Positions 1 to 10,154 are shown, counted from the stretch's first letter. The stretch: DNA of 64,000 nucleotides from Phycisphaerae bacterium (GCA_028277645.1 JANQFV010000028.1:1-64000); one strand, 5' to 3'. Program-made: numbers and translations. The notes: generated by a model from the sequence alone, not told the origin.

Positions 1-3000
1 CACCGCGATCGACGAGTACGACCCCGTGATGATGCCGATGATCATGCAGTAATTGAACCCGCGGATGCTGTTTCCGCCAAAGATATACATGATCGTCAGT
101 ATCACCAGTGTCGTGAGCGACGTCATCAACGTGCGGGCCAACGTCTGGTTGATCGACGCGTTGATGATCTCCGGCGTCACGGTACCCAGGCGTCCGCGGG
201 TCTCGCGGATGCGGTCGAACACCACGATCGTGTCGTTAATCGAGTAACCGATGATCGTCAGCAGCGCCGCGACGATGGTCATGTTGATTTTGAAGTCGGT
301 GATGAACAACGCATCGCCGATCGGATGGTCGCGGCCGCCGAGCCAGCCGCTGATGCCGACGAACGCGAGCGCGATCAGCACGTCGTGGATCAGAGCCGCC
401 ACGCCGGCGGTGCCGTACATCGGGCTGCCGAACCGGATCCACAGATAGCCGATGATCATCGCCCACGAGAGCAACAGCGCGATCGAAGCCTGCCGCGTGG
501 ACCGGTCAGCGATCTGCGGTTTGAACTGCATGACCTTGCGGAGCGTTTGCTCTGATGAAAGCGCCGTGTCGATCAGACGTTGCTCCGGATCGGCCAGCGC
601 GCTGCGCCATTGGTCCGGATCGTCCGAGTACCGGATTTCCGGATCGACAGTCACGACCGCGACGCTGCTGTAGAGCGTCTCGTCGCCGGCGTCAGTCGAA
701 GCAGTCTCGACACCAATCACGTCGAAAGCGCGTTTCGGCAGATCCTGGAAGTCCGGCTGGAAGTGCATGTTGTCCAACCGGGCGGCAATATCATCCAGCG
801 CCTGCGGCGGATCGAGGCTCGTGAGGTGAAACGCTGCGCCGCCGAGGTAGTCCGTCACGTCCGCGCTAACGCCGGGGGGCAGGCCCGCGATTACGGATTC
901 GAGCAGGCGATCCGTGATTGGATAGGGTCGACCGTTGTCGCCGGCCATCACGTAACTGACACGCGGCTGCACTTCCATGTCTTCGCCGAGCGACGACATC
1001 AGGGCGTGCTCGACCAGGCGCATGTTGGTGACGGTGGTCGTCAGATTCCATACGCGGCCGTCGAGATCGGGGTCGCCGGTGTCGAGAATGCTATTGACCG
1101 TGGCCCGACCGAGATTGGTGCCGGCATCCTTGGCCGACTCAGCCAGCTTGTGAACACGCTCGGCGATCTGCTCCACGTTGTCCTCGGACTGCACGTAGAG
1201 CTTCACAAACTCGTCATCCGGTCGGAACTGAACGCCGTTGCGTTCCAGCAGGTTTGCCGCCTCAAACGGCTCGGTCACCAGTGCGGCGAGTCGCGAGGCA
1301 GTCAGGCCCGGAACGCGAACGGTGAAAGCGCCGAGTTCACCAGCGATCGGACTGACCTCGGCCGAGGCCAGCAGATCGCTCTGCTCGGTAATCTCATCGC
1401 CGATCTCCGCCAGGCGTTCGTGAATGCTGACGTCGTCGAGCCCCGTGTCCGGCTCGGTGGCGAACTCGGCCGCGACACCGCCGAGGAACTCGACGTCGAA
1501 GACGTTCTTCGTACCGCGCTCGTAGAGCAGGAACAGACCCAGCACGACGATGCCCGCGGAGATGGGCAGGAAGTACTTGCGCTTGGCGTACCAGTCGATC
1601 TTCGGCACGCCGATCAGCTTCAGCATTTTGACATCGTGGATGATGTTGTACTTGACGAGCAGTGCGAAGAGCGTGCGCGTCACAAATACGGAGGTGAAGA
1701 GGTTCAGCACGATACCCCAGCCGAGCGTCAGGCCGAAGCCCTTCACCTCTTCACTGCCGACGTAGTAAATGATGATACACGTCAGCAGGGTCGTGATGTT
1801 TGAGTCGAAGATCGTCGAGAGGGCCTTGTCGTAGCCGTTCTTGATGATCATGCGTATTGAGGTGCCGCGCTCCCGTTCCTCACGCATGCGCTCGAAGATG
1901 AGCACGTTGGCATCGACGGCCATACCGACTGATAGAATGATGCCCGCGATGCCGACCAGCGTGATCCGCGCGTGGAGCATCGCCATCGCCGCCAGGATCA
2001 TCATCACGTTCAGCAGCAGCGCGATCACCGCGATGCTGCCGCAAGTCCAAAGGTAGTAAATCAGCATGACGGCAACGACTGCCACGCCACCCATCATGCC
2101 GGCCCGCACGGCGGCGTCGCGGTTCGTCTCGCCCAGGCTGGAACCCACGGTGCGCTCCGAGAGCGGCGTGTCCTTCAATCGGGCGGGCAGCGTGCCACCC
2201 TCCATTGTGCGCACGAGGTAGGTCACCTTGTCGAGGCTGAACTCGCCGGTGATCTCGCCATCGGTGCGGATCGCGCTGTTTACGTTCGGAGCCGAGTAAG
2301 CGATGTCGTCAACCAGGATGCACAGCGGCTTCCCGATATTGTCGCCGGTGAGCTTCTCAAAGTACTGGCCGCCGACCGGATTCAGACGGAACCGCACGCA
2401 CCAGCGCCCCTGCTGGTCGCGGTCTGCCATGGCGCGGGTGAGCTTCCATTGCCGCTGACCAGGCTGGTTGTGCAGCAATCCGGAATCGGCGTCAGCCCGC
2501 GCCAGGACATAGAAGTCTTCGCCGAGGATCTCAATGACATACGTCCCGTGGTTGCGATATCCCTGGCGGAAGTCGTCGAGTTGGGCCTGAGAGTCCAGGT
2601 TGAAGAACTGCATCGGGTTGTCGACCTTGAACCAGCCGTACGGATCGCCCGGCCGCTTGTCGACGCCCTGCTCGGTAAGCTGCTCACGCAGTCGGTCGAA
2701 CTTGGTAACGTTTTCCGGGGCGGGCTCCGCGAGGATGCGGAATTCCAGTCGGCCGGAGCCGCGCAAAAGTCGCTTCAGATCACCTGGTCCGTCGAGGAAT
2801 TGGCGCCCGGAACGCCACTCGCCGTGCGCCGCCACCACATCGTCGATCAGGTGCTGCAAGTCCGGGTGGCTGGTCTTGATATCCGTCAGACTCTCCTGCC
2901 GGACTGCGGAATCCGCGTCCAAATCGAGCACTTCCTGGAAACGCCGCCGCGACAGGTTGGTATTGAGCACCTGATCGACGGCATCCTCGAATTCCTCGAG

Positions 3001-3705
3001 CGCGGACCGCAGTGCGAGCTCGATATCCTCGGCCGGCTGCGTGTCGGTGGGTTGCGTCTCGGCTGGTTCGGCCTCCGCATCCGCGCCGGCGTCGAACGCG
3101 GCGCGGGCAACCTGCAACTCGTCGTAGCGCTGCGCTGCCGTTGTCAACAGCTCGCGTCGTTCAGCGACCGAAGCTTCGACCGCCGAGCGCACCGCCTCTG
3201 CGTTCTCGCCGGTCGTGTGCGTGAGCGCGTCGCTCGCATTCCGCTGGGCGAGGCGATCAATCGTTGCGTCACGGTCGGCACCGGCGGCGCGACACGCGCG
3301 TTCGATCGCACCGCGCGTGATTTCGTGTACCGGTGCAGGCGCTCCCGCCTCCGCTTCCGGCTCAAACAGCGCCGCCAGCGCGGCACGGTAGTTCTCCAGC
3401 CGCAGCTTGGCGTCTTTCGGCGGCAGCGGCATCTGCACTTCGATGCGGTTGCGGCCGTGGACGCGCCAACTCAGGTCGTAGACGCCCTTGGGATCGACGC
3501 GGCGCTGGAGATGCTCTTTGACCTTCTCGGCCAGGTTGTACTCGTCTTCTGCGCCGGCGGTGTTCAACTCGAAAATCAGAGCCGTGCCGCCGGCGATATC
3601 GAGCCCGGGCCGTAGTGTCTTGCTCGGGTCGCGCAGCACCAGCGCTGCGAACAAGACCAGCACGCCGATGAGAATCAGGCGTTGAAATACGTTCTTTTCT
3701 GCCAT
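1..3705 (-). CDS. secDF: Protein translocase SecDF fusion (3' end beyond window)
   Basis: This gene encodes the membrane subunit pair that uses the proton gradient to pull Sec substrates across the inner membrane. The frame is open from the ATG at 3705 to base 1 (1235 codons) with no stop, so it continues to the left. The N-terminus has one transmembrane helix, then the SecD signature GLDIAGGTALIFEL. The SecD membrane half follows (for example SVGMAVDANVLIFERMREE), then a second periplasmic domain and the SecF membrane half (IGYSINDTIVVFDRIRETRG, near the left edge GGNSIRGFNYCMIIGI). SecD and SecF are therefore one polypeptide. A charged helical insertion of roughly 150 residues sits in the first periplasmic domain (about 3420-2950). 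No yajC is seen upstream. Long plus-strand frames across 580-3615 are shadows. Confidence 0.95.
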   Translation of the reverse strand, partial: MAEKNVFQRLILIGVLVLFAALVLRDPSKTLRPGLDIAGGTALIFELNTAGAEDEYNLAEKVKEHLQRRVDPKGVYDLSWRVHGRNRIEVQMPLPPKDAKLRLENYRAALAALFEPEAEAGAPAPVHEITRGAIERACRAAGADRDATIDRLAQRNASDALTHTTGENAEAVRSAVEASVAERRELLTTAAQRYDELQVARAAFDAGADAEAEPAETQPTDTQPAEDIELALRSALEEFEDAVDQVLNTNLSRRRFQEVLDLDADSAVRQESLTDIKTSHPDLQHLIDDVVAAHGEWRSGRQFLDGPGDLKRLLRGSGRLEFRILAEPAPENVTKFDRLREQLTEQGVDKRPGDPYGWFKVDNPMQFFNLDSQAQLDDFRQGYRNHGTYVIEILGEDFYVLARADADSGLLHNQPGQRQWKLTRAMADRDQQGRWCVRFRLNPVGGQYFEKLTGDNIGKPLCILVDDIAYSAPNVNSAIRTDGEITGEFSLDKVTYLVRTMEGGTLPARLKDTPLSERTVGSSLGETNRDAAVRAGMMGGVAVVAVMLIYYLWTCGSIAVIALLLNVMMILAAMAMLHARITLVGIAGIILSVGMAVDANVLIFERMREERERGTSIRMIIKNGYDKALSTIFDSNITTLLTCIIIYYVGSEEVKGFGLTLGWGIVLNLFTSVFVTRTLFALLVKYNIIHDVKMLKLIGVPKIDWYAKRKYFLPISAGIVVLGLFLLYERGTKNVFDVEFLGGVAAEFATEPDTGLDDVSIHERLAEIGDEITEQSDLLASAEVSPIAGELGAFTVRVPGLTASRLAALVTEPFEAANLLERNGVQFRPDDEFVKLYVQSEDNVEQIAERVHKLAESAKDAGTNLGRATVNSILDTGDPDLDGRVWNLTTTVTNMRLVEHALMSSLGEDMEVQPRVSYVMAGDNGRPYPITDRLLESVIAGLPPGVSADVTDYLGGAAFHLTSLDPPQALDDIAARLDNMHFQPDFQDLPKRAFDVIGVETASTDAGDETLYSSVAVVTVDPEIRYSDDPDQWRSALADPEQRLIDTALSSEQTLRKVMQFKPQIADRSTRQASIALLLSWAMIIGYLWIRFGSPMYGTAGVAALIHDVLIALAFVGISGWLGGRDHPIGDALFITDFKINMTIVAALLTIIGYSINDTIVVFDRIRETRGRLGTVTPEIINASINQTLARTLMTSLTTLVILTIMYIFGGNSIRGFNYCMIIGIITGSYSSIAV

Positions 3706-3823
3706 GGGATGTTCCTGTCAAAGGGTCAATCGAACGGTAATTAACCGGGATGAATCTGGATAAGTGCGGGCTTTCGGATCGCGGGGGCCAATGCCCGCCG
3801 AGATCTCGACGCGTGGCCGTCTG

Positions 3824-4312
3824 TCACGCTATGGGAGGGCCACAGGGCAGAATTGCGTTGCCGACGGACGGGTCGGTGGGATGGCCGGCAATGAAGTGGT
3901 CGGGAACGCGCGGCGCGAAAGCACATCGCCGCAAACGAAAGGCGTCAGCAAGCGTTGAAAAAGTCTTGGCTGCGGAAACGGGCGCCGATGACTCGGGCCT
4001 CTGGCGTCCGCAGGACTGCACACCGTCGCGCGCGCCGATGATCTGACGCAGCGCCACATGACCCGCATTGGCGGACCAGCGCGGTGCTGCCGTGTCGGGC
4101 AGCACGTGCGGGACAAACGCCGCCTCTTCGTTCGATTCCGACTCATCACTGTTGGTGGTCGCCGGATCTTCGTGCGATGCCGGACTGCCGATGTCCGAAG
4201 CCGGCGAGGCGGCGCGCGTCCAAGGGCAGACCTTCTCCTGCACGGCGAGCAGCACGAACAGGCTCAGCCCGGCGCTTACGCGCAGCCACTTTTGCAGCCG
4301 GAAGGTCAGCAT
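3824..4312 (-). CDS. Possible small exported protein, unknown function
   Basis: This is a 162-codon frame whose first 25 residues (MLTFRLQKWLRVSAGLSLFV and onwards) look like a signal peptide or membrane anchor, followed by an acidic Ser/Glu-rich stretch. The first half has GC-rich third positions like its neighbours and the second half less so. No strong Shine-Dalgarno sequence precedes the ATG. It lies 26 bases downstream of the papain-like gene on the same strand and could be co-transcribed with it. I recognise no family. The alternative is that this 630-base gap is simply non-coding. Confidence 0.4.
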   Translation of the reverse strand: MLTFRLQKWLRVSAGLSLFVLLAVQEKVCPWTRAASPASDIGSPASHEDPATTNSDESESNEEAAFVPHVLPDTAAPRWSANAGHVALRQIIGARDGVQSCGRQRPESSAPVSAAKTFSTLADAFRLRRCAFAPRVPDHFIAGHPTDPSVGNAILPCGPPIA

Positions 4313-4337
4313 CTCGGTAATGCTACCACGCTCCGGG

Positions 4338-7079
4338 CTAGCTGCCAAATGATCGGCCGGCGGTGTTCGATCGGCAATTCAGACGGCCAACACCTAGCCC
4401 CCCCGGCCCGAATCGCGATCGCCTCAGCCCGACGCAGGCTAGCAGCGTCAGCGGGACCACGGTGGCGACCCCGCCGCCGCAGAGCATTGGCCCCGACGTC
4501 AGCAGCGGCCCAACAACGTCCGTCTCGTCGGCCAGTTCGGCGGCCCCGGTCTTGAGAAACCCGGCGGTCAGGTGAGTATCGAACTGCAGCTCGACCCGCA
4601 GCGTCGCGCCGGACGGAACCAAGCCGGCCACACCCTCCCATTCGGCGAACTCGTAGCCGGCAGCCGCGGTCGCCGTCAGCGTCACGACAGTACCGTCGGC
4701 ATACGTGCCGTCGCTGCGGGGCGCGGGGTCGATGGTTACACTCCCGGCGGTTGGTGGATCGACTTCGACCTCCAGGAGACAGCCGGCAGCGACGTACACA
4801 CGTTCGACGTCGAGCACTTGGTTCGCACGGATGGTCACGAATTCGCGCGCGGGCGACGCGTAGCCAGTGACGTCGGCATATTCGACGATGGTCGGCCCGG
4901 TCGGGAGCCCGTCCACCGTCGCGCCGCTCGCCTGCCATTGGCCGCCGGCGACACGCCACCGTGCTCCATCTTCGGTGGGCGCCTCGGGCGACAGGCGCAC
5001 CCGGAGCGTGCCAAACTGTTGTGTGGCGACGAAATTCTGCCCGGGCTCGTCCGAGATAAGCGTGGCGTACGTCCGCCCGCCGGGCGTGAATACAAACCCG
5101 TCGCGCCGCGGGACGATCGTGCCCGAGAACTCGTGCGGCACTACGGTGGCATAAACACCGCTCGCGTCCGTCACCACGTTCTGCGCAAACCCGTCCAGCG
5201 TAACGCCGGAAACGCCGTGGCCCCGTTCGTCCGTCACGCGCCCGGAAACGATCAGTTCAACGGGAACAGCGACGAAGTATGTGCCGTCGTTGTCCATCGT
5301 GAGCGCCGCGAATGTGACTTCCGCGGGCTCGAACGTCCAGCCGGACTTGGCCGGCCGAACCGTGCCGGTGAATCCGTAGGCAACAGAAGCCACGAAGTTC
5401 CCGTCGTGATCCGATTGTGGATCGCCTGGCAATCCCGTGAACGTCACCCCTTCCAACGGCACGCCGCGCGCGTCGGTGACGCGGCCCGTGACCCACAGGT
5501 CGCGCGGGTCCGTTTCTATGCTCAGTGTTACGGTACCCGTCTGGCCTGCCACGCCGGCGACACGTACGAGGTACGACGAGCCGTCCAGCACGCCGAAGGA
5601 GACGCGCGAGGACACGCGACCATCGATATCGTCGTTGCACGCGATCTCGTTGCCGCCGCAGTAATCGAAGACGGTCAGAACGGTGTCGAAGTCGCTGTCG
5701 TCGGTATCCAGCGTGACGACGCCGGAGTGTTCTGGAACGAAGCGCCACCACAGATCATTGTTGCCCCCGCCACCGCAGCCGGCGGAATCGTCCGTCTGTG
5801 CGTTGACGTTCGACGCGCTCAGCGAGCCGTCCGCGACGACAGGGGCATACGCGCAATGATCTGCCGGAACGCCGCTCCCGACAGCGACCGCAGTCACGGA
5901 AACACTAGCGCCATTGCCGCCCGAGAACGAGAGGCTGCTGGAATACGCACCGAGCAGTTCGGGCGCACATCGAACCGTGAGCGTTCGCGACTCGCCGGGA
6001 TCCAGATCATACGTCACGTCACCAACAATACTGAACGGGAACTCCAGACCTTCAGCGGAACCCGAAAGCGCCTCGGTCCCGACGTTCTTCACGGTCAGAT
6101 CGCGCGTCTGCGGGGTCGCGACGTCGACGTCACCAAACGACACGGGGGTCGGCGTTACTTCGAGCAGTGCATCGCTGCTGCCGCTGTAGTAGACATACGA
6201 GGCGCCGAAGCCGACGCGCGAGCACCCATACGCGATGCGCATGTACCCGCCCTCGCCCCAGCCGGTGCCCCATGAGTTTCGCAGAATCCAGTAGCCGTTA
6301 CCGCTGTTGTCGTCCCAGCCGACGAGCACTACGCCGTGGTTAACGGTGTAGTCGGCGTCAGCGTTGAAGATCCCGCCGGTGTACGCCGTGAACGCGTCGC
6401 CCGCGTAGACGGCGACAGCCACCGGGCCGTAGTCGTAGATTGCCTGCTTGAGTTCCTCCACCGCCGGTACACGATTGGAACCCGCAACGTAGCCCCAGCC
6501 CTCCAGTACGTACGCGTGTGGATACGGACAACCGCACTGCACGTCAGCCGCGACGTACGGGTAGTCCGCTTCCAACACCGCGCCGGTCCCGCCGCACGCG
6601 TCAGGCGAGCCGTGATGGTAGTGGTGCGCCCACCAGCCACCCCAACAGCTATAGCCGCTCTGGTTGCAGCTCACGAGCCATTGTTCTGAAAGATCAACAG
6701 TGTCGTCATCGCGAATCAGAATGTTGCACTCGAGCGCGCCTACGGTCGCGAACGACCAACAACTGCCGCAGCCCCCCTGATCGCGCACCGGCGGACAGCC
6801 CGTCTCCGCGCGCCAATCGAATGCCACGGGCAGATCGCCGCGCAGCGTTGGATTGGGCGCGAGTGGTGCCGAGAGATCGGGTTCTGAAGGTGGAACCAGC
6901 CCGCAAAGTTCGGTCGGCGCCCGAACGGTCGCACTATTCTCGCCGACCGTGAAGGTCCAGTCTTCGAGCACACCCTGTTCGCGCAGCTCGTTGAGCCGAT
7001 CTGTTCCGATCTGAGCGACAGCGATCGACGCGGATATGCCGACGGCACATGACGCGGCGAATAAACAGAATCTACGCAT
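4338..7079 (-). CDS. Secreted papain-family (C1A) cysteine peptidase, multidomain
   Basis: This is a 913-residue exported peptidase. I chose the ATG at 7079 because it directly starts a signal peptide (MRRFCLFAASCAVGISASI) and has GGGGA upstream; an ATG 30 bases earlier is possible. The mature N-terminus runs into a C1A domain (about 85-300) with oxyanion Gln and catalytic Cys107 in QGGCGSCWSF, His248 in VNHGVVLVGW and Asn268 in LRNSWGTGWGEGGY. After it come an Ig-like DUF1573-type domain (about 305-400), a pre-peptidase C-terminal domain (about 410-525), two carboxypeptidase-regulatory-like repeats (SGRVTDERGHGVSGV type) and an InlB-like repeat. The C-terminus has a Gly-rich, hydrophobic, Arg-rich element resembling a sorting tail, plus about 25 further residues. 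It is transcribed divergently from the serine peptidase at 7627. Confidence 0.9.
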   Translation of the reverse strand: MRRFCLFAASCAVGISASIAVAQIGTDRLNELREQGVLEDWTFTVGENSATVRAPTELCGLVPPSEPDLSAPLAPNPTLRGDLPVAFDWRAETGCPPVRDQGGCGSCWSFATVGALECNILIRDDDTVDLSEQWLVSCNQSGYSCWGGWWAHHYHHGSPDACGGTGAVLEADYPYVAADVQCGCPYPHAYVLEGWGYVAGSNRVPAVEELKQAIYDYGPVAVAVYAGDAFTAYTGGIFNADADYTVNHGVVLVGWDDNSGNGYWILRNSWGTGWGEGGYMRIAYGCSRVGFGASYVYYSGSSDALLEVTPTPVSFGDVDVATPQTRDLTVKNVGTEALSGSAEGLEFPFSIVGDVTYDLDPGESRTLTVRCAPELLGAYSSSLSFSGGNGASVSVTAVAVGSGVPADHCAYAPVVADGSLSASNVNAQTDDSAGCGGGGNNDLWWRFVPEHSGVVTLDTDDSDFDTVLTVFDYCGGNEIACNDDIDGRVSSRVSFGVLDGSSYLVRVAGVAGQTGTVTLSIETDPRDLWVTGRVTDARGVPLEGVTFTGLPGDPQSDHDGNFVASVAYGFTGTVRPAKSGWTFEPAEVTFAALTMDNDGTYFVAVPVELIVSGRVTDERGHGVSGVTLDGFAQNVVTDASGVYATVVPHEFSGTIVPRRDGFVFTPGGRTYATLISDEPGQNFVATQQFGTLRVRLSPEAPTEDGARWRVAGGQWQASGATVDGLPTGPTIVEYADVTGYASPAREFVTIRANQVLDVERVYVAAGCLLEVEVDPPTAGSVTIDPAPRSDGTYADGTVVTLTATAAAGYEFAEWEGVAGLVPSGATLRVELQFDTHLTAGFLKTGAAELADETDVVGPLLTSGPMLCGGGVATVVPLTLLACVGLRRSRFGPGGLGVGRLNCRSNTAGRSFGS

Positions 7080-7626
7080 GACCGTGTCCCCAGTAGTGAG
7101 CCGAGACACCCATTGCTTACCTTGCTAGAAGCATCAGAAACATCCGCACGCCGGGCAACTCCACCCCGCAGCAATCGCTGCGCTTATCTTCTTTTTTGAC
7201 AAGCCGTTACACCGCACACGCCCTCCGTGCTCGCGATGTTCACGGGAGATCGTCCGCAAAACAGTACTTTTTTGGACCGAATTCTATTGATTTACTGTGA
7301 ATCATCTGAGATAACTGGCGTTGGGTCGGATGGAACGCCGATACGCCCGTCGTTGACACCCGGATGCGGGACGATGGCGTGCGTGGTGCGGCCCGCCGTA
7401 GATGGTCGGCCGTGGCCTGCTCGGCGAACAATGTGCGTGACTCATGCGTCCGGGATGGACGCTGCGCTGTGATGGACCGAACAGGCTATTGTTATCAGTA
7501 GGTGAGCAAGCGACGACGCGATATCGCTGCCGCAACCGTCTGCGCAATCGCAAGCGATGCACCGGTTCCGGGTTGTCGATAACACGTTGGACGGCCAGCT
7601 ACACCTGGGAAGGAGAGAACCGCATC
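7080..7626. other. Divergent intergenic region between two peptidase genes
   Basis: These 547 bases separate divergently transcribed secreted peptidases and must hold both promoters. They are locally AT-richer around 7255-7320. I see one reasonable sigma70-like site facing right (7287-7315) and no convincing gene. Short frames here lack ribosome binding sites and family resemblance. Confidence 0.6.
7287..7315 (+). promoter_or_regulatory. Possible sigma70-type promoter for the serine peptidase gene
   Basis: TTGATT at 7287-7292 and GATAAC at 7310-7315 are separated by 17 bases, each matching the consensus at four of six positions. It lies about 310 bases before the peptidase ATG, which would imply a long leader, so this is weak evidence. 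Confidence 0.25.
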
Positions 7627-9993
7627 ATGTCCCGTGAGTCTCACTGTCGTCTGATCGTGACTGGTATGCTGACCGCGCTGGTGATTGCAGCGCTGCCGTC
7701 GGCGGTTGCACGACCGCCGGTGGACGACGTCCCCGTCGTGCAGGTTAAGGCTCCGGATCTGGCGGTCGTGACCGCCGAGGACGAGAGCCGCGCCGCCGCC
7801 GGACTAGCCCCCCGCTTTGCGATTCCGAACCCGACGCTGATCCTGCCCGACACGCACGGCGTGTGGACTGCGCCGAACGCCGATACGCTTGTCTGGCGGC
7901 TGCGGATCGCGTCGCCCGGCGCCCGCTCGCTGAACCTCGGTTTTGGTGTGTACAGCATGCCGGAAGGCGGCCAGATGCTGATCTACGCCGTCGACGGCAG
8001 TCGCGTCTTGCGGCCGTTCACGAGTGACGACAACGAGTTGCACGGCGAGCTCTGGACGCCGGTCGTCGCATCCGACGAGATTGTCGTCGAGGTGACGCTG
8101 CCGGCGGCCGCCGCGAGCCAGCTCGGACTCGAGCTCACCTCGATCAACGTCGGTTACCGCGACTTCGGCCACCTGCTCGAAGAAGACCGTGCGGGTGCCT
8201 GCAACGTCGACGTCGTTTGCCCCGATGGTGACGGTTGGCGCGAAGAAATTCAGACCGTCGGCGTCATCTCGACTGGCGGCAGCACGTTCTGCACGGGCTT
8301 CATGGTCAACAACACCGCCCAGGACGAGACGCCGTTCTTCATGACGGCTGATCACTGCGGCATCGGCTCGGGCAACGCCTCTTCGCTGGTGGTGTACTGG
8401 AACTTCCAGAGCCCGACGTGCGGGGCGCAGTGCTGTGGCTCGCTGAGCCAGTGGCAATCGGGGTCGTTCTTCCGTGCGGAATACAGCCCGTCCGACATGA
8501 CGCTCGTTGAATTGGACGATCCGGCGAATCCGGCCCACCAGGTCTCGTACGCCGGCTGGGATCGCTCGACGGGCGATTACCCGATGGCGGTGGCAATCCA
8601 CCACCCGAACACGGACGAGAAGAGCATCAGCTTCGAATACGACGCGACCACCACGACCAGCTACCTCGGCACGAGCAGCCCGGGCAGTGGCACGCACGTC
8701 CGAGTCATCGACTGGGATACCGGTACGACCGAGCCCGGCTCATCCGGTTCGCCGCTATTCAATCAGAACCACCAGGTTGTCGGTCAGCTTCATGGCGGCT
8801 ACGCCGCGTGCGGCAACGACGACTCGGATTGGTACGGGCGTTTCAACGTCTCGTGGACCGGCGGCGGATCGAACTCGACGCGGCTGAGCAACTGGCTCGA
8901 TCCGATCGGCACCGGCGCGACTACGCTCAACACGCTCTCGCCCTGGGCCGGTGGAATCATGGTCTCGCCCACAGACGATCTGGACGCTTCGGGCGAGCCC
9001 GGCGGCCCCTACGCTCCCAGCAGCATCGTGTACACGATCGAGAACCGCGGCGACGACCCGCTGACGTATGAAGTGCAGTACGCCGAGTCGTGGATCGACG
9101 TGACGAACGCTTCGGGCTCGCTGAACGCCGGTGCGACGGTCGACGTAACTGTGTTGCTCAACGCACAGGCGAACTACCTGCCGCTCGGCACGCACACCGC
9201 GACGGTGGACTTCGTCAACCTCACGGACGGTCGCGGCGATACCGCACGCGTCGTCTCGCTCCAGGTCGGCGGACCGAGCCGGGTACACAACTTCCCGATG
9301 GATTCCAATCCCGGCTGGTCCACGCAGGGCCTCTGGGCCTTTGGGCAGCCGCAGGGCCTCGGCGGCCAGTACGGTCCGCCGGATCCGACGAGCGGTTACA
9401 CGGGCAACAACGTTTACGGCTACAACCTGTCCGGCGACTACCAGAACAACCTGTCACAGCAGCACCTCGTTACCACGGCGCTCGATTGCAGCAACGCGGT
9501 TGACGTGTCGCTGAAGTTCAGGCGCTGGCTGGGCGTCGAGACCTCGACCTACGATCATGCGTCGCTGAGCGTTAGCAACAACGGCTCGACGTGGCAGACG
9601 ATCTGGCAGAACACCAGTGTCGTCGAAGACAACAACTGGGTCGCGCAGGAATTCGACATCTCCAATGTGGCCGACAACCAGGCGACCGTGTACCTCCGCT
9701 GGACGATGGGCCAGACCGACAGCAGTTGGCAGTACTGCGGCTGGAACATCGACGACGTCGAGATCTGGGGCATCGTGCAGACGTCGCCGGCCTGTCACGG
9801 CGACGCCAACTGCGACGGCCAGATCGACTTCGGCGATATCAACGCCTTTGTCGCGGCGGTTATCGACGGCACCTACTGCGACGGAACGGGTGAAGGCGCC
9901 GACGTCGACGGTAACGGCACCGTGGATTTTGCCGACATCAGCCCGTTCGCTGAGCTGCTGACCACTTCGACGCTGCCGATCACTTGCCCGTAG
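7627..9993 (+). CDS. Secreted trypsin-like serine peptidase with GC-type dockerin
   Basis: This is a 788-residue exported peptidase. The ATG at 7627 was chosen over an in-frame ATG at 7444 because GGAAGGAG precedes it and a signal peptide follows (ending near PSAVARP). The catalytic domain (about 205-440) has His243 in MTADHCG, Asp290 in SDMTLVELDD and Ser373 in EPGSSGSPLFN, in the manner of lysyl-endopeptidase-like S1 peptidases. An Ig-like module follows (about 450-560). Next comes a jelly-roll-like domain (about 565-710), and the protein ends in a dockerin-like tail (about 715-788) with two calcium-loop-like repeats, GDANCDGQIDFGDIN and DVDGNGTVDFADIS, closing with Cys-Pro. Anchoring or complex formation through this tail is inference. 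Confidence 0.92.
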   Translation: MSRESHCRLIVTGMLTALVIAALPSAVARPPVDDVPVVQVKAPDLAVVTAEDESRAAAGLAPRFAIPNPTLILPDTHGVWTAPNADTLVWRLRIASPGARSLNLGFGVYSMPEGGQMLIYAVDGSRVLRPFTSDDNELHGELWTPVVASDEIVVEVTLPAAAASQLGLELTSINVGYRDFGHLLEEDRAGACNVDVVCPDGDGWREEIQTVGVISTGGSTFCTGFMVNNTAQDETPFFMTADHCGIGSGNASSLVVYWNFQSPTCGAQCCGSLSQWQSGSFFRAEYSPSDMTLVELDDPANPAHQVSYAGWDRSTGDYPMAVAIHHPNTDEKSISFEYDATTTTSYLGTSSPGSGTHVRVIDWDTGTTEPGSSGSPLFNQNHQVVGQLHGGYAACGNDDSDWYGRFNVSWTGGGSNSTRLSNWLDPIGTGATTLNTLSPWAGGIMVSPTDDLDASGEPGGPYAPSSIVYTIENRGDDPLTYEVQYAESWIDVTNASGSLNAGATVDVTVLLNAQANYLPLGTHTATVDFVNLTDGRGDTARVVSLQVGGPSRVHNFPMDSNPGWSTQGLWAFGQPQGLGGQYGPPDPTSGYTGNNVYGYNLSGDYQNNLSQQHLVTTALDCSNAVDVSLKFRRWLGVETSTYDHASLSVSNNGSTWQTIWQNTSVVEDNNWVAQEFDISNVADNQATVYLRWTMGQTDSSWQYCGWNIDDVEIWGIVQTSPACHGDANCDGQIDFGDINAFVAAVIDGTYCDGTGEGADVDGNGTVDFADISPFAELLTTSTLPITCP

Positions 9994-10024
9994 TCAGGGT
10001 TACTCGGCAATTCTGAAACACGTG

Positions 10025-10058
10025 ACGCGGGTCGGCGAGCAACCTCGTCGGCCCGCGT
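10025..10058 (+). terminator. Hairpin terminator after the serine peptidase gene
   Basis: A 15-base stem (two G-U pairs) with a four-base loop lies 32 bases after the stop codon and is followed by TCGTTT. This is the strongest hairpin in the gap and fits a factor-independent terminator with a short T tract. Confidence 0.7.
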
Positions 10059-10154
10059 TCGTTTGCGCGGATACCACGCGCGTCCCGCGCGCGATAAGAT
10101 GCGGCCAACCGAACCTCACATCCGCAGGCGACGTGTCGGGAAGGAGTCGCGGCA

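Noticed and set aside
580-3615. Long plus-strand open frames opposite secDF
   Set aside because: They are antisense to a complete SecDF frame with all family motifs, have His/Arg/Gln-rich translations and lack signal, motif or ribosome binding site.
4572-6275. 567-codon plus-strand frame
   Set aside because: It lies wholly antisense to the papain-type peptidase with intact catalytic residues; its Arg/His-rich composition is typical of shadow reading.
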